NCBI RefSeq assembly: GCF_019308285.1 | Contig: NZ_WWEM01000036.1 | Coordinates: 128,438 to 192,437 of the forward strand | DNA from: Flavobacterium quisquiliarum | GTDB lineage: Bacteria > Bacteroidota > Bacteroidia > Flavobacteriales > Flavobacteriaceae | DNA length: 64,000 bases | Reading direction: 5' to 3' | Shown here: positions 17,004 through 26,349 of the stretch, piece by piece | Layout of the letters: the number at the start of each line of letters is the position of its first letter | Position numbering within the stretch: position 1 is the stretch's first letter | The notes under the pieces: generated by a model | Told to the model about the DNA's origin: nothing | The model's database searches: none | Seen by the model: the letters and a program-made list of their open reading frames with translations, nothing else | Translations under genes and position numbers: made by a program

Positions 17004-18695
17004 ATGAAAAATTATGTAATAGGATTGGACTACGGAACAGATTCTGTTCGCGCGGTGCTGATAGACGCTGAAAATGGACAGGAGTTGGCATCCAATGTTT
17101 CTCATTACAAAAGATGGAAAAACAAGCAATATTGTGACGCCTCCATAAATCAGTTTCGCCAGCATCCTTTGGATCATATCGAAGGTTTGGAAATTACAAT
17201 TCAAAATGTAGTTAAAGAAAGTAAAGTTGATCCTTCATTAGTAAAAGGAATTTGTATTGATACTACCGGATCTTCCCCAGTTCCAGTTACAAAAGACGGA
17301 ACGCCATTAGCATTGACAAAAGGTTTTGAAGAAAACCCAAATGCGATGATGGTTTTATGGAAAGACCATACATCAATAAATGAAGCAAACGAAATCAATG
17401 AACTGGCAGTAAGCTGGGGCGGAGAAGACGTAACAAAATACGTTGGAGGAATTTATTCTTCGGAATGGTTTTGGGCAAAAATCCTTCACATTGCAAGAGA
17501 AGACGAAGCGGTTCGAAATGCAGCACACACTTGGATGGAGCACTGCGATTTAATGACGTATTTGTTAATTGAAGATAAAGATTTAAAAACGTTCAAAAGA
17601 AGCCGTTGCGCAGCAGGACATAAAGCCATGTGGCACACAGACTGGAACGGATTGCCACCAGTTGAGTTCTTAGAAAAATTACATCCCTATTTAGCACAGC
17701 TTCGTGGAAATTTATATGATGAAACGTATACATCAGATTTAGTTGCCGGAAAACTAAGCAAAGAATGGGCAGACCGTTTAGGACTTTCGACTGAAACAGT
17801 TGTAGCTGTTGGAACTTTCGATGCGCATTCTGGAGCGGTTGGAGCTAAAATCGAAGAGAATGCTTTAGTTCGTGTTATGGGAACTTCAACTTGCGATATT
17901 CTTGTGGGTTCTTATGATGAAGTGGGAACAAAAACCGTTCGTGGAATCTGCGGACAAGTTGATGGTTCTGTAATTCCAGGCTTTATTGGTCTTGAAGCAG
18001 GACAATCTGCTTTTGGCGATTTATTGGCTTGGTACAAAGAACTTTTAATGTGGCCGACAGAGCATTTATTACAAACTTCTTCTGTTTTAAATGATGCTCA
18101 AAAAGAACAGTTAAGAGAAGAATTCAGCGATAAATTAATCGTGGAATTAACGAAAGAAGCAGAGAAAATTCCAGTTTCAGAAAGCCTTCCAATCGCTTTA
18201 GACTGGATTAACGGGCGACGAACTCCAGATGCCAACCAAGAGTTAAAAAGCGCGATTTCAAACCTTTCTTTAGGAACAAAAGCACCACATATTTTCAAAG
18301 CTTTAGTAAACGCAATTTGTTTTGGAGCGAAGAAAATTGTAGACCGTTTTGAAGAAGAAGGCGTAAAAATCGACAGCGTAATCGGAATTGGCGGTGTTGC
18401 TAGAAAATCTCCTTTCATTATGCAGACTTTGGCTAACGTTTTAAACAAGCCAATTAAAATTGCAGCTTCAGACCAGACTCCTGCTTTAGGTGCAGCAATT
18501 TACGCAGCCGTTGCAGCGGGAATTTATTCAAACGTAATCGAAGCAAGCCAGAAAATAGGAAGTGATTTTGATGGAGAATATTTCCCTCAAACAGACAAAG
18601 TTGAAGCATATCATAAACTGCTTTTAGGGTACGAAAAATTAAGTGCTTTTGCAGATCCAAACTTAAAAATATCGCAACATGAGCTCTCTTTATAA
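17004..18695 (+). CDS. araB: Ribulokinase
   Basis: 563 residues, the normal length of AraB in the FGGY kinase family. Signatures include the N-terminal phosphate loop G-L-D-Y-G-T-D-S-V-R-A, the catalytic-base region with D-A-H-S-G-A, and G-I-G-G-V-A-R-K-S-P in the second actin-like domain. It phosphorylates L-ribulose at C5. The end overlaps araD by 17 nt, so the genes are translationally coupled. Confidence 0.96.
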   Translation: MKNYVIGLDYGTDSVRAVLIDAENGQELASNVSHYKRWKNKQYCDASINQFRQHPLDHIEGLEITIQNVVKESKVDPSLVKGICIDTTGSSPVPVTKDGTPLALTKGFEENPNAMMVLWKDHTSINEANEINELAVSWGGEDVTKYVGGIYSSEWFWAKILHIAREDEAVRNAAHTWMEHCDLMTYLLIEDKDLKTFKRSRCAAGHKAMWHTDWNGLPPVEFLEKLHPYLAQLRGNLYDETYTSDLVAGKLSKEWADRLGLSTETVVAVGTFDAHSGAVGAKIEENALVRVMGTSTCDILVGSYDEVGTKTVRGICGQVDGSVIPGFIGLEAGQSAFGDLLAWYKELLMWPTEHLLQTSSVLNDAQKEQLREEFSDKLIVELTKEAEKIPVSESLPIALDWINGRRTPDANQELKSAISNLSLGTKAPHIFKALVNAICFGAKKIVDRFEEEGVKIDSVIGIGGVARKSPFIMQTLANVLNKPIKIAASDQTPALGAAIYAAVAAGIYSNVIEASQKIGSDFDGEYFPQTDKVEAYHKLLLGYEKLSAFADPNLKISQHELSL

Positions 18696-19380
18696 AGATT
18701 TAAAACAAGAATGTTACGAAGCCAATATGCAGTTAAATGCATTGAATTTGGTGGTATACACTTTTGGAAATGTAAGTGCTGTGGACCGCAAAAATGGTGT
18801 TTTTGCCATTAAACCAAGCGGTGTTCCTTACGAAGATTTAAAACCGGAAGATATCGTAATTGTCGATTTTGATAATAACGTAATTGAAGGAACAATGCGT
18901 CCGTCGTCTGACACAAAAACGCATGCTTATTTATACAAACATTGGCCAAATATTGGAGGTGTTGCACATACGCACGCAACCTATTCTGTTGCTTGGGCAC
19001 AATCTCAATTGGATATTCCAATTTTCGGAACAACACACGCCGATCATTTAACGGCTGATATTCCGTGCGCACCGCCAATGGCAGATTCTCTTATCGAAGG
19101 AAACTACGAACACAATACTGGAATTCAGATTTTGGATTGTTTCAAAGAAAAAAATCTTTCATACGAAGAAGTAGAAATGATTCTAATTGGAAATCACGGT
19201 CCGTTTGCATGGGGAAAAAATGCGGCAAAAGCAGTTTACAACAGTAAGGTTTTAGAAGTCGTGGCAGAAATGGCTTATTTGACTTTGCAAATAAACCCAA
19301 ACGCACCAAGATTAAAAGATTCATTAATAAAGAAACATTACAATCGTAAACACGGAAAAGATTCGTATTACGGACAGTAA
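18679..19380 (+). CDS. araD: L-ribulose-5-phosphate 4-epimerase
   Basis: 233 residues, class II aldolase/epimerase fold. Zinc ligands are seen in A-H-T-H-A-T and in the C-terminal G-N-H-G-P-F-A-W-G; N-x-S-A-V-D and the K-P-S-G substrate loop are present. It converts L-ribulose 5-phosphate to D-xylulose 5-phosphate, linking arabinose to the pentose phosphate pathway. It starts inside the end of araB and is followed after 159 nt by araA. That gap contains two and a half copies of a roughly 14-nt unit (ATTTTAGAGTGTAG). Confidence 0.95.
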   Translation: MSSLYKDLKQECYEANMQLNALNLVVYTFGNVSAVDRKNGVFAIKPSGVPYEDLKPEDIVIVDFDNNVIEGTMRPSSDTKTHAYLYKHWPNIGGVAHTHATYSVAWAQSQLDIPIFGTTHADHLTADIPCAPPMADSLIEGNYEHNTGIQILDCFKEKNLSYEEVEMILIGNHGPFAWGKNAAKAVYNSKVLEVVAEMAYLTLQINPNAPRLKDSLIKKHYNRKHGKDSYYGQ

Positions 19381-19539
19381 AATAATTTTAGATTTTAGAG
19401 TGTAGATTTTAGAGTGTAGATTTTAGATTTAGGATTGAAATCTGAAATATCACAAAACCAAAATAATAAAAATAACAATTTGAGTTTTCAGATTCCAACC
19501 ACATGAAACCTGAAACTTGAAATAAAATAAACAAAAACA

Positions 19540-21048
19540 ATGGTAGATATATCTCAAAAAGAAATTTGGTTTGTCGTAGGAAGCCAAGAATTATATGGTG
19601 AAGAAACGCTTAGAAAAGTAGCAGAACATTCACAGATTATTGCAAAAGGATTAGATGCTTCATCTTCAATTCCTGTAAAAGTAGTTTACAAAGATGTAGT
19701 AAAATCGCCTTCACAAATCTTAGATGTGTGTTTGGCGGCAAACTCAGCTAAAAACTGTATCGGAATTATTGCTTGGATGCATACTTTCTCTCCGGCAAAA
19801 ATGTGGATTGGTGGATTAAATATCCTTAAAAAACCATTATGCCATTTACATACACAATATAATGCTGAAATTCCGTGGGGAAGCATCGATATGGATTTCA
19901 TGAACTTAAACCAATCGGCACACGGAGATCGCGAATTTGGTTTCATTATGTCTAGATTACGTAAAAAACGTAAAGTAGTTGTAGGACACTGGGAAGATGA
20001 AAGAGTTCAGAAAAAATTAGGAATCTGGTCAAGAGTAGTTTTAGGATGGAATGAACTTCAAAACCTAAAAGTAGCTCGTATTGGAGACAATATGCGTGAA
20101 GTTGCCGTTACAGAAGGTGACAAAGTTGAAGCTCAGATTCGTTTCGGAATGTCTGTAAACGGATACGATTCTTCAGATGTTACCAAACATATCGAAAAAG
20201 TAACAGATAAACAATTAACTGATTTATTAGCAGTTTATGAGCAGTCATACAATTTAACTGATTCTTTAAAAGAAGGAGGCGCACAAAGAAGTTCTCTAGT
20301 TGAAGCAGCAAAAATCGAATTAGGATTAAGAGCTTTCCTTGAAGAAGGAGGATTTGGAGCTTTCACAGATACATTCGAGAATCTTGGAGTTTGGAAACAA
20401 TTACCAGGAATCGCAACACAAAGATTAATGGCCGATGGTTATGGTTTTGGTGGAGAAGGAGACTGGAAAACAGCGGCAATGGTAAGAGCTTTAAAAGTTA
20501 TGACTGTTGGTTTGGAAGGCGGAACTTCTTTCATGGAAGATTATACGTACCATTTCACACCTCAAAAATCATACGTTTTAGGTTCGCATATGTTGGAAAT
20601 TTGTCCATCAATCGCTGACGGAAAACCTTCTTGCGAAGTACATCCTTTAGGAATTGGAGGAAAAGAAGATCCTGCTCGTTTAGTATTCAACTCTCCTGCA
20701 GGAGATGCAATCAATGTTTCTTTAGTGGATATGGGAACTCGTTTCCGTTTAATCGTAAACGAAGTTGAAGCGGTTAAACCAATGGCAGATTTGCCAAAAT
20801 TACCAGTTGCAAGAGTTTTATGGGACTGCAAACCAGATTTAGAAATTGCGGCAACAGCTTGGATTTTAGCTGGTGGAGCGCACCATACTGTTTACAGTCA
20901 GGCATTAACAACAGAATACATGGAAGATTTTGCTGATATTGCTGGGATTGAACTATTAGTTATTGACGAAAAAACTACTGTAAGAGAGTTTAAAGATAAA
21001 ATTAATGCCAACGAAGCATATTTCCATTTGTTTCAACACGGACTATAA
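19540..21048 (+). CDS. araA: L-arabinose isomerase
   Basis: 502 residues, matching typical AraA length. Recognisable segments are the N-terminal F-V-V-G-S-Q-E-L-Y-G, H-T-F-S-P-A-K-M-W-I, the P-W-G-S-I-D-M-D-F-M-N-L-N-Q-S-A-H-G-D-R-E stretch with its catalytic and Mn-binding residues, and a C-terminal G-A-H-H-T. It interconverts L-arabinose and L-ribulose and is the first intracellular step of the pathway. Third gene of araB-araD-araA, the usual Bacteroidota order. Confidence 0.97.
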   Translation: MVDISQKEIWFVVGSQELYGEETLRKVAEHSQIIAKGLDASSSIPVKVVYKDVVKSPSQILDVCLAANSAKNCIGIIAWMHTFSPAKMWIGGLNILKKPLCHLHTQYNAEIPWGSIDMDFMNLNQSAHGDREFGFIMSRLRKKRKVVVGHWEDERVQKKLGIWSRVVLGWNELQNLKVARIGDNMREVAVTEGDKVEAQIRFGMSVNGYDSSDVTKHIEKVTDKQLTDLLAVYEQSYNLTDSLKEGGAQRSSLVEAAKIELGLRAFLEEGGFGAFTDTFENLGVWKQLPGIATQRLMADGYGFGGEGDWKTAAMVRALKVMTVGLEGGTSFMEDYTYHFTPQKSYVLGSHMLEICPSIADGKPSCEVHPLGIGGKEDPARLVFNSPAGDAINVSLVDMGTRFRLIVNEVEAVKPMADLPKLPVARVLWDCKPDLEIAATAWILAGGAHHTVYSQALTTEYMEDFADIAGIELLVIDEKTTVREFKDKINANEAYFHLFQHGL

Positions 21049-21063
21049 ATTAGTCAAAAGGCG

Positions 21064-21118
21064 AAAGTCATAAAGTCCGAAAGTTTTAGTTACTTTGAAG
21101 AAAAGACTTTATGACTTT
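21064..21118 (+). terminator. Hairpin between araA and the secreted mutarotase gene
   Basis: AAAGTCATAAAGTC (21064-21077) pairs perfectly with 21105-21118, a 14-bp stem with a 27-nt loop. No clear T-run follows, so it may reduce read-through or protect the upstream mRNA rather than end it. Confidence 0.45.
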
Positions 21119-21157
21119 TGACTTTAAAACTTTACTAACTAAAAAAATAAACCATTT

Positions 21158-22342
21158 ATGAATGTATTAAAACGCTCTCTTTTCATACTAAGCATGCTCG
21201 GTATTGCTATAGTTTCAGTTCAATGTAAAGGCGATAAAAAAGCAGATACAGAAAAAGTTGCAGCTGAAGGAAAAGATTTAGTTACAATCGAAAAATCGGA
21301 ATACGGAACTACTGCTAAAGGCGAAAAAGTAGAGAGTTATAAACTGAAAAACCAAAATGGGATGGAAGTTGACATCATCACTTTTGGCGGCAGAATTACA
21401 GATTTGAAAGTACCAAATAAAGAAGGTGTTTCAGAAAATGTAGTGATCGGATTTAATTCTTTGGCACAATATGAAAAAGAAAATCCTTTCTTCGGAGCTT
21501 TAATTGGAAGATACGGAAACCGTATTGCTAAAGGGAAATTTTCTTTAGATGGAAAAGAGTATCAATTGGCAATCAACAATGAGCCAAATGCTTTGCACGG
21601 TGGACCACAAGGATTTTTTAATGTGGTTTGGAAAGCAGATGAGGTTAAATCTGGAGAAACAGCTTCTTTAAAATTATCTTATTTAAGTAAAGATATGGAA
21701 GAAGGTTATCCAGGAAATCTTAAAGTTATTGTGACTTATACCTTGACAAATGATAATCAATTGGAGGTTTTGTATGAAGCTACTACAGACAAAAAGACGG
21801 TTGTGAATTTAACACAGCATTCTTATTTCAATTTATCAGGAGATTTTACCAAAACAATCCTAGATCACGAATTGACTTTAAATGCTGATAAATTAGTTCC
21901 AGTTGATGCAGATCTAATTCCGACAGGAAAATTAGAAGATGTTGCTGGTACGCCTTTCGATTTCAGAACGCCAAAATTAATTGGAAAAGACATTAATGCT
22001 AAAAATGATCAGTTAGAAAAAGGAAAAGGGTACGACCACTGCTGGGTACTGAACAATCCTGAAAAAGGAAAAACAATTATCGCAAAAGTGTACCACGCTG
22101 CAAGCGGAAGAGTTTTAGAAATGACAACAGACGAACCTGGAATTCAGTTTTACTCTGGAAATTTCCTAGATGGAACTTTACCAATGCCAAACGGAGGAAC
22201 TTTTGCGCATAGAACAGGATTATGTCTAGAAACAGAACATTATCCAGATTCTCCAAACCAGAAAAACTTCCCAACAACGGTTTTAAACCCGGGAGAAAAT
22301 TATAAAACGAAAACAACCTTTAAGTTCTCGGTACAAAAATAA
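21158..22342 (+). CDS. galM: Aldose 1-epimerase, lipoprotein form
   Basis: 394 residues. A lipoprotein signal (V-S-V-Q-C) is followed by a charged linker and a full mutarotase domain: G-R-Y-G-N-R-I, N-A-L-H-G-G, T-Q-H-S-Y-F-N-L-S-G and the catalytic glutamate region L-C-L-E-T-E-H-Y-P-D-S-P-N. It is the second mutarotase of the window. Membrane anchoring outside the cytoplasm and its place after araA suggest it equilibrates arabinose or galactose anomers released by the GH51/GH127 enzymes before uptake. Substrate preference is not deducible. Confidence 0.92.
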   Translation: MNVLKRSLFILSMLGIAIVSVQCKGDKKADTEKVAAEGKDLVTIEKSEYGTTAKGEKVESYKLKNQNGMEVDIITFGGRITDLKVPNKEGVSENVVIGFNSLAQYEKENPFFGALIGRYGNRIAKGKFSLDGKEYQLAINNEPNALHGGPQGFFNVVWKADEVKSGETASLKLSYLSKDMEEGYPGNLKVIVTYTLTNDNQLEVLYEATTDKKTVVNLTQHSYFNLSGDFTKTILDHELTLNADKLVPVDADLIPTGKLEDVAGTPFDFRTPKLIGKDINAKNDQLEKGKGYDHCWVLNNPEKGKTIIAKVYHAASGRVLEMTTDEPGIQFYSGNFLDGTLPMPNGGTFAHRTGLCLETEHYPDSPNQKNFPTTVLNPGENYKTKTTFKFSVQK

Positions 22343-22373
22343 TTTTTTAGAATTTGTTAATTAATTTTAGTTC

Positions 22374-22410
22374 AAAAAACCTCGGAAGTATATGCTTTCG
22401 AGGTTTTTTT
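22374..22410 (+). terminator. Terminator after the secreted mutarotase
   Basis: AAAAAACCTCG (22374-22384) pairs with CGAGGTTTTTT (22399-22409), with a 3-bp inner extension (AAG/CTT). It ends the arabinose cluster. Confidence 0.85.
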
Positions 22411-22415
22411 GTTTG

Positions 22416-22538
22416 TTTTCCGCCACGAATTCACGAATTTTTATCAAATGAAAGTAGCGATATAAAGAATCGGATTTGAGAAATTAGATTTTAATGGCAT
22501 CATATATTTGCGTAAATTCGTGAATTCGTGGCGGAAAA
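22416..22538. repeat. REP-like palindromic element, copy 5, enclosing a promoter
   Basis: A 25-bp perfect inverted repeat (22416-22440 and 22514-22538) with a 73-bp interior. A -7 box (TATATTTG, 22503-22510) lies just inside the right arm, so the transcript of the OsmC gene would begin in the right arm. That arm ends 3 nt before its ATG. Confidence 0.85.
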
Positions 22539-22541
22539 AAT

Positions 22542-23012
22542 ATGGCATTCAAACATCTATTCAAAGCACAGTTAAACTGGACTTCAAAAAAAGAAGAGGC
22601 ATCCTCAAAAATCTACAGCAAAACCCATCAAATTAAAATTGAAGGAAAACCAATTTTAAACGTATCGGCAGCAAAAGCTTTCAAAGGCGATCCATCATTG
22701 TATAATCCGGAAGATTTATTGTTAAGTAGTTTAGTTTCCTGTCACATGATGTCGTATTTATATGTCTGCTCTCAAAACGGAATAGAAGTTTTGGAATATT
22801 CAGATAATGCAGAAGCCACACTAGAAGTTTCTCCAGATGGAAGTGGTCGTTTTGTTGCCGTAAGATTATATCCGAAAGTAAAAATTTCGAATCCGGATAA
22901 AATTGAATTGGCTTTAGAATTACATCAAAAGGCAAATCAATTGTGTTTTATTGCTAATTCATGTAATTTTTCTGTTTTGCATGAAGCGAGTTGTGAGGTT
23001 CAGAAAGTATAA
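22542..23012 (+). CDS. OsmC family peroxide-detoxification-type protein
   Basis: 156 residues. The fold is that of OsmC/Ohr: an N-terminal beta-sheet, the L-L-L-S-S-L-V-S-C-H-M-M helix bearing the first redox cysteine, and a second cysteine in the C-terminal C-F-I-A-N-S-C-N-F region. Family members reduce organic hydroperoxides with paired cysteines, but this subfamily (YhfA-like) is less well characterised. Its promoter lies inside a palindromic repeat. A strong terminator follows at 23025, so it is a single-gene unit. Confidence 0.88.
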   Translation: MAFKHLFKAQLNWTSKKEEASSKIYSKTHQIKIEGKPILNVSAAKAFKGDPSLYNPEDLLLSSLVSCHMMSYLYVCSQNGIEVLEYSDNAEATLEVSPDGSGRFVAVRLYPKVKISNPDKIELALELHQKANQLCFIANSCNFSVLHEASCEVQKV

Positions 23013-23024
23013 ATATAACTAAAG

Positions 23025-23060
23025 AAAAAGACCTTTTCAGTGAAGAAAAGGTCTTTTTTT
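23025..23060 (+). terminator. Terminator after the OsmC gene
   Basis: AAAAAGACCTTTTC (23025-23038) pairs with GAAAAGGTCTTTTT (23045-23058) and continues into a T-run. Confidence 0.9.
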
Positions 23061-23076
23061 ATATTGATTTGTAGAT

Positions 23077-24861
23077 CTAACAATAAGTGTAAAGATAATT
23101 TAAGGTGTTTGAGAAATAGATGATTTCGTCATGAGTGAATTTTTTGTTTTCCTGAATTAATTTGCAAATGTTTTTATATTCAAAAAAGACTTCTTTATTC
23201 TGAACAGGGAATTTTTTATCTAAATAAGAAGTAATGTTAGACATTTTTTCTTTTATAAGATTATCAAACTTGGTAGTGTTTGTAAGTTGTTTAAGTGTCA
23301 TTGCCATATTAAAATCAATGAAATCATGCGCTAATACTGTGTTGTCTGGTTTTGTGTATGCAATAGTTTTGTCAACGGCAACAGATAAGACATCATTAAA
23401 TGAAGTGAACTCTTCTATTTTGTGAAGGCTTAAAAGATGGTTTGTCAATTTGATTTTATATGAACTGGCTTCTTTTTTGAAATCAAAAGTAGCGTCAAAT
23501 TTCTTTTTTTCTTCCTGTATTTTTTTGCAGAACAAATTAAAGTTTAGAACACTCTCGTTTGCTTCTTTAGGCAGGCTGGAATTTGATGCATTATCAGCAT
23601 AAGTTGTAATGTTTATAAGCAAATCAGTTAATTTTGCGAAATTTTCTGAGCCAGGTTTGTTTTCTTTGATTAGGATACAAGCATTCTTGTAAATGTGCAT
23701 GTCGTTTAGTTTAACATCAAATTTCCCTGGTTGAATAATCATAAGTTCATTGATTCTATCCGCTTTCTTGTTTAAAAAACGAGTAAGGTCTGTTTTAGCA
23801 AAACGAGGAGGAATTGGAGAGTATATAATCTCTTTTTTTTCTGCAGAAACTGCATTTCTCTTTTTATTTGAAATCAAAGCGTCAGCAATTTCATTTCTTG
23901 TATCTATAGTTTTAAGATTGTTAGCAATTTCGTCTGTTTCAGTAAAATCTCTTAAAACATTATAACATTGTAAAATATTCTCTTGAATTGCGATGTAATA
24001 TTTTTTGTTCTTTTTATCTTCAAGATTGGTAATTGTTTTTGCTTCACTTTTCCATATTTCAAGAGCCTGTCTAACTTTTGTTTCGTCGATAGGATCAATT
24101 CCTGTATTAATTAATTGAGAAGCTTTGTTAAAATTTTCGCCATTAAAATCTTTGTCTTCTTTTAAGTAGTTAAATGCAAGATTAGCATATTTTCCGTGAG
24201 TATGGAATTTGTTTTGAAGAATACTGCCTACTTTAATACGTAACTTTAACAATTGTATTTGATCTACAGTCTTAACTTCTGTCTTTCTTGGTAAGCTTAA
24301 ATTTTTCTGGTCTCTATATTGATTGGCTTCAAATTCTGAAAGATCTGACAGTAAAAGAGTAGTGTTTAAATTGTTAGGATAGTCTAAATATCCTAAATTA
24401 GAGTTGTAGCCTTTTGTATTTCCAACAGGATTAACTAAATCGGCATCTCCCAATTTAACTTCTTGAACATCAAAAACACCTTTCTCTGGATCTATCAAGA
24501 GTAAATTTGCATATAGATGAGAAATTACGGCAACCTGATATTTTAAATCTTTTTTGATGATGTGTAAAGTCGCGGGTTGATATTTGTATTCCAATAATGC
24601 AACAAGTTTCGGACATCCTAGATTATTGGCAATAAAACTATTATGTAAAACGTCAGTATCTGCTACATAATATTGCATCGTTTGGTCGGCAAAAAAATCT
24701 TGATCTGTTGACGTGTATAAAAAACCAACATCTAATGGGTTTTCTTTTAAAAATAAAGAGGGCTGTACTTCTCGTCTAACATTTAGATTGTCCCACCTGA
24801 TTTTCTGGGCATGAGAAAGAGATGATACTAGTAAAATAAATAGCAATAAGTTGTTTTTCAT
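23077..24861 (-). CDS. Secreted protein of unknown function (594 aa)
   Basis: A signal peptide (MKNNLLLFILLVSSLSHAQ) precedes about 575 residues that match no family I recognise. The first third is beta-rich; the rest is lysine-rich and mainly helical, with segments such as K-K-N-K-K-Y-Y-I-A-I-Q-E-N-I-L-Q-C-Y. Only a few cysteines are present and no catalytic motif is evident. It stands alone between the OsmC gene and tRNA-Leu. It could be a periplasmic or surface protein; function unknown. Confidence 0.8.
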   Translation of the reverse strand: MKNNLLLFILLVSSLSHAQKIRWDNLNVRREVQPSLFLKENPLDVGFLYTSTDQDFFADQTMQYYVADTDVLHNSFIANNLGCPKLVALLEYKYQPATLHIIKKDLKYQVAVISHLYANLLLIDPEKGVFDVQEVKLGDADLVNPVGNTKGYNSNLGYLDYPNNLNTTLLLSDLSEFEANQYRDQKNLSLPRKTEVKTVDQIQLLKLRIKVGSILQNKFHTHGKYANLAFNYLKEDKDFNGENFNKASQLINTGIDPIDETKVRQALEIWKSEAKTITNLEDKKNKKYYIAIQENILQCYNVLRDFTETDEIANNLKTIDTRNEIADALISNKKRNAVSAEKKEIIYSPIPPRFAKTDLTRFLNKKADRINELMIIQPGKFDVKLNDMHIYKNACILIKENKPGSENFAKLTDLLINITTYADNASNSSLPKEANESVLNFNLFCKKIQEEKKKFDATFDFKKEASSYKIKLTNHLLSLHKIEEFTSFNDVLSVAVDKTIAYTKPDNTVLAHDFIDFNMAMTLKQLTNTTKFDNLIKEKMSNITSYLDKKFPVQNKEVFFEYKNICKLIQENKKFTHDEIIYFSNTLNYLYTYC

Positions 24862-24940
24862 ATTAGTTGGTTTAAGTTATTTGGGTAATTTTTATTGTTT
24901 GTGGTTTTTTTATTACGAAATAAAGAGTTTTTAACATAAA

Positions 24941-24968
24941 AAAACCTCTTCTGTTAAGAAGAGGTTTT
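24941..24968 (-). terminator. Terminator of tRNA-Leu
   Basis: A 12-bp perfect stem (24941-24952 with 24957-24968), directly 3' of the tRNA on the minus strand. Confidence 0.85.
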
Positions 24969-24970
24969 GT

Positions 24971-25049
24971 ACCCGGAGCCGGAGTCGAACCGGCACGGTT
25001 TCCCACAGGTGTTTGAGACCAGCGCGTCTACCAATTCCGCCATCCGGGC
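24971..25049 (-). tRNA. tRNA-Leu (CAA)
   Basis: Read on the minus strand, an acceptor stem GCCCGGA/TCCGGGT, a D-arm with A-A-T-T-G-G-T-A-G-A, anticodon loop CTCAAAC (anticodon CAA), a long class II variable arm and the T-loop TTCGACT are all present. The anticodon stem has one T-T mismatch. A -7 box TACATTTG on the same strand (25142-25135) lies about 85 nt upstream. The 3' CCA is not encoded. Confidence 0.92.
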
Positions 25050-25181
25050 TTAGCAGACGAAAAAATAATGATAAAACCATTACTTTAACGCAATAGAACA
25101 AAATCAAAAATGATGTCGTTCCTTTAACACGGTGCAAATGTAAAAAATAAATTTAAACCAACTACTAAAAATACTTAATTT

Positions 25182-25216
25182 TTTGCTTTCAGTGTTCAAT
25201 AAATTTTATAAATTTG
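25182..25216 (+). promoter_or_regulatory. Promoter of prs
   Basis: TTTG (25182-25185), 23 nt, then TAAATTTG (25209-25216). The leader before the prs ATG would be about 115 nt. Confidence 0.65.
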
Positions 25217-25337
25217 CAGCTCGTTAAAACGAAGCACACACAACTAACTACATCCGAGATATTTATGTTGATTTTGCTTTACTGAAAAAGATAAAGTCAA
25301 ATTATATAAGTATAACGGAATAAAACAACACATTACA

Positions 25338-26279
25338 ATGTCGCACCTAGAACCAGAAGCTAAAATTTTTGCTTGTTCACAAAGTGTTTATCTTGCAGAA
25401 AAAATTGCAAAAGACTACGGGATTCCGTTAGGAAAAGTAACGATGTCAACGTATAGCGATGGAGAATTTCAGCCATCTTACGAAGAATCAATCAGAGGTT
25501 TACGAGTATTTATCGTATGTTCAACTTTTCCAAGTGCAGATAATCTGATGGAATTGTTGTTAATGATTGATGCTGCAAAACGTGCATCAGCAAGACATAT
25601 TACAGCTGTTATGCCTTATTTTGGTTGGGCAAGACAAGATAGAAAAGACAAACCAAGAGTGCCGATTGGAGCGAAGTTAGTAGCAAATTTGCTAACTGCT
25701 GCAGGAGCAACAAGAATCATGACAATGGATTTGCATGCAGATCAAATTCAAGGATTCTTCGAAAAACCAGTAGATCATTTATTTGCATCTACCATCTTTT
25801 TACCATACGTAGAAAGTTTAAATTTAGAAAATCTAACTATTGCATCTCCAGATATGGGAGGTTCAAAAAGAGCATATGCTTACTCTAAGTTTTTAGAATC
25901 AGATGTAGTAATCTGTTACAAACAAAGAAAAGCAGCCAACGTTATCGACACTATGGAGCTTATTGGCGAAGTAAAAGGACGTAACGTAATCTTAGTAGAC
26001 GACATGATCGATACAGGAGGAACATTAGCGAAAGCGGCAGACCTAATGATCGAAAAAGGAGCGCTAAGTGTAAGAGCAATTTGTACACACGCTATTTTAT
26101 CTGGCGGTGCATACGAAAAAATCGAGAACTCAAAATTAACTGAGTTAATCGTAACCGATTCTATTCCATTAAAGAAAGAATCAAAGAAAATAAAAGTGGT
26201 AAGCTGTGCGCCTTTATTTGCTGAGGTTATGCAAATGGTTCACCACAACAATTCCATCAGTGGAAAATTTATAATGTAA
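25338..26279 (+). CDS. prs: Ribose-phosphate pyrophosphokinase
   Basis: 313 residues, normal for bacterial PRPP synthetase. It has the flexible-loop stretch F-G-W-A-R-Q-D-R-K-D, the M-D-L-H-A-D-Q-I-Q-G-F-F region and the PRPP-binding motif V-I-L-V-D-D-M-I-D-T-G-G-T. It makes PRPP from ribose 5-phosphate and ATP. It precedes rplY by 70 nt, the frequent prs-rplY pairing. Confidence 0.96.
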   Translation: MSHLEPEAKIFACSQSVYLAEKIAKDYGIPLGKVTMSTYSDGEFQPSYEESIRGLRVFIVCSTFPSADNLMELLLMIDAAKRASARHITAVMPYFGWARQDRKDKPRVPIGAKLVANLLTAAGATRIMTMDLHADQIQGFFEKPVDHLFASTIFLPYVESLNLENLTIASPDMGGSKRAYAYSKFLESDVVICYKQRKAANVIDTMELIGEVKGRNVILVDDMIDTGGTLAKAADLMIEKGALSVRAICTHAILSGGAYEKIENSKLTELIVTDSIPLKKESKKIKVVSCAPLFAEVMQMVHHNNSISGKFIM

Positions 26280-26349
26280 TAACTGCTCAAAAAGCATTTA
26301 TAGCATTTTTTAAACAAGAATATTTATTTAATAACTATATTTTTTTACA

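Noticed and set aside
19385..19435. Short tandem ATTTTAGAGTGTAG units after araD as a regulatory array
   Set aside because: Only about two and a half copies, AT-rich, and without promoter elements; looks like low-complexity drift.
24931..25137. 68-residue ORF across the tRNA-Leu gene
   Set aside because: It runs antisense through, and on the strand of, the tRNA and its terminator; a shadow.
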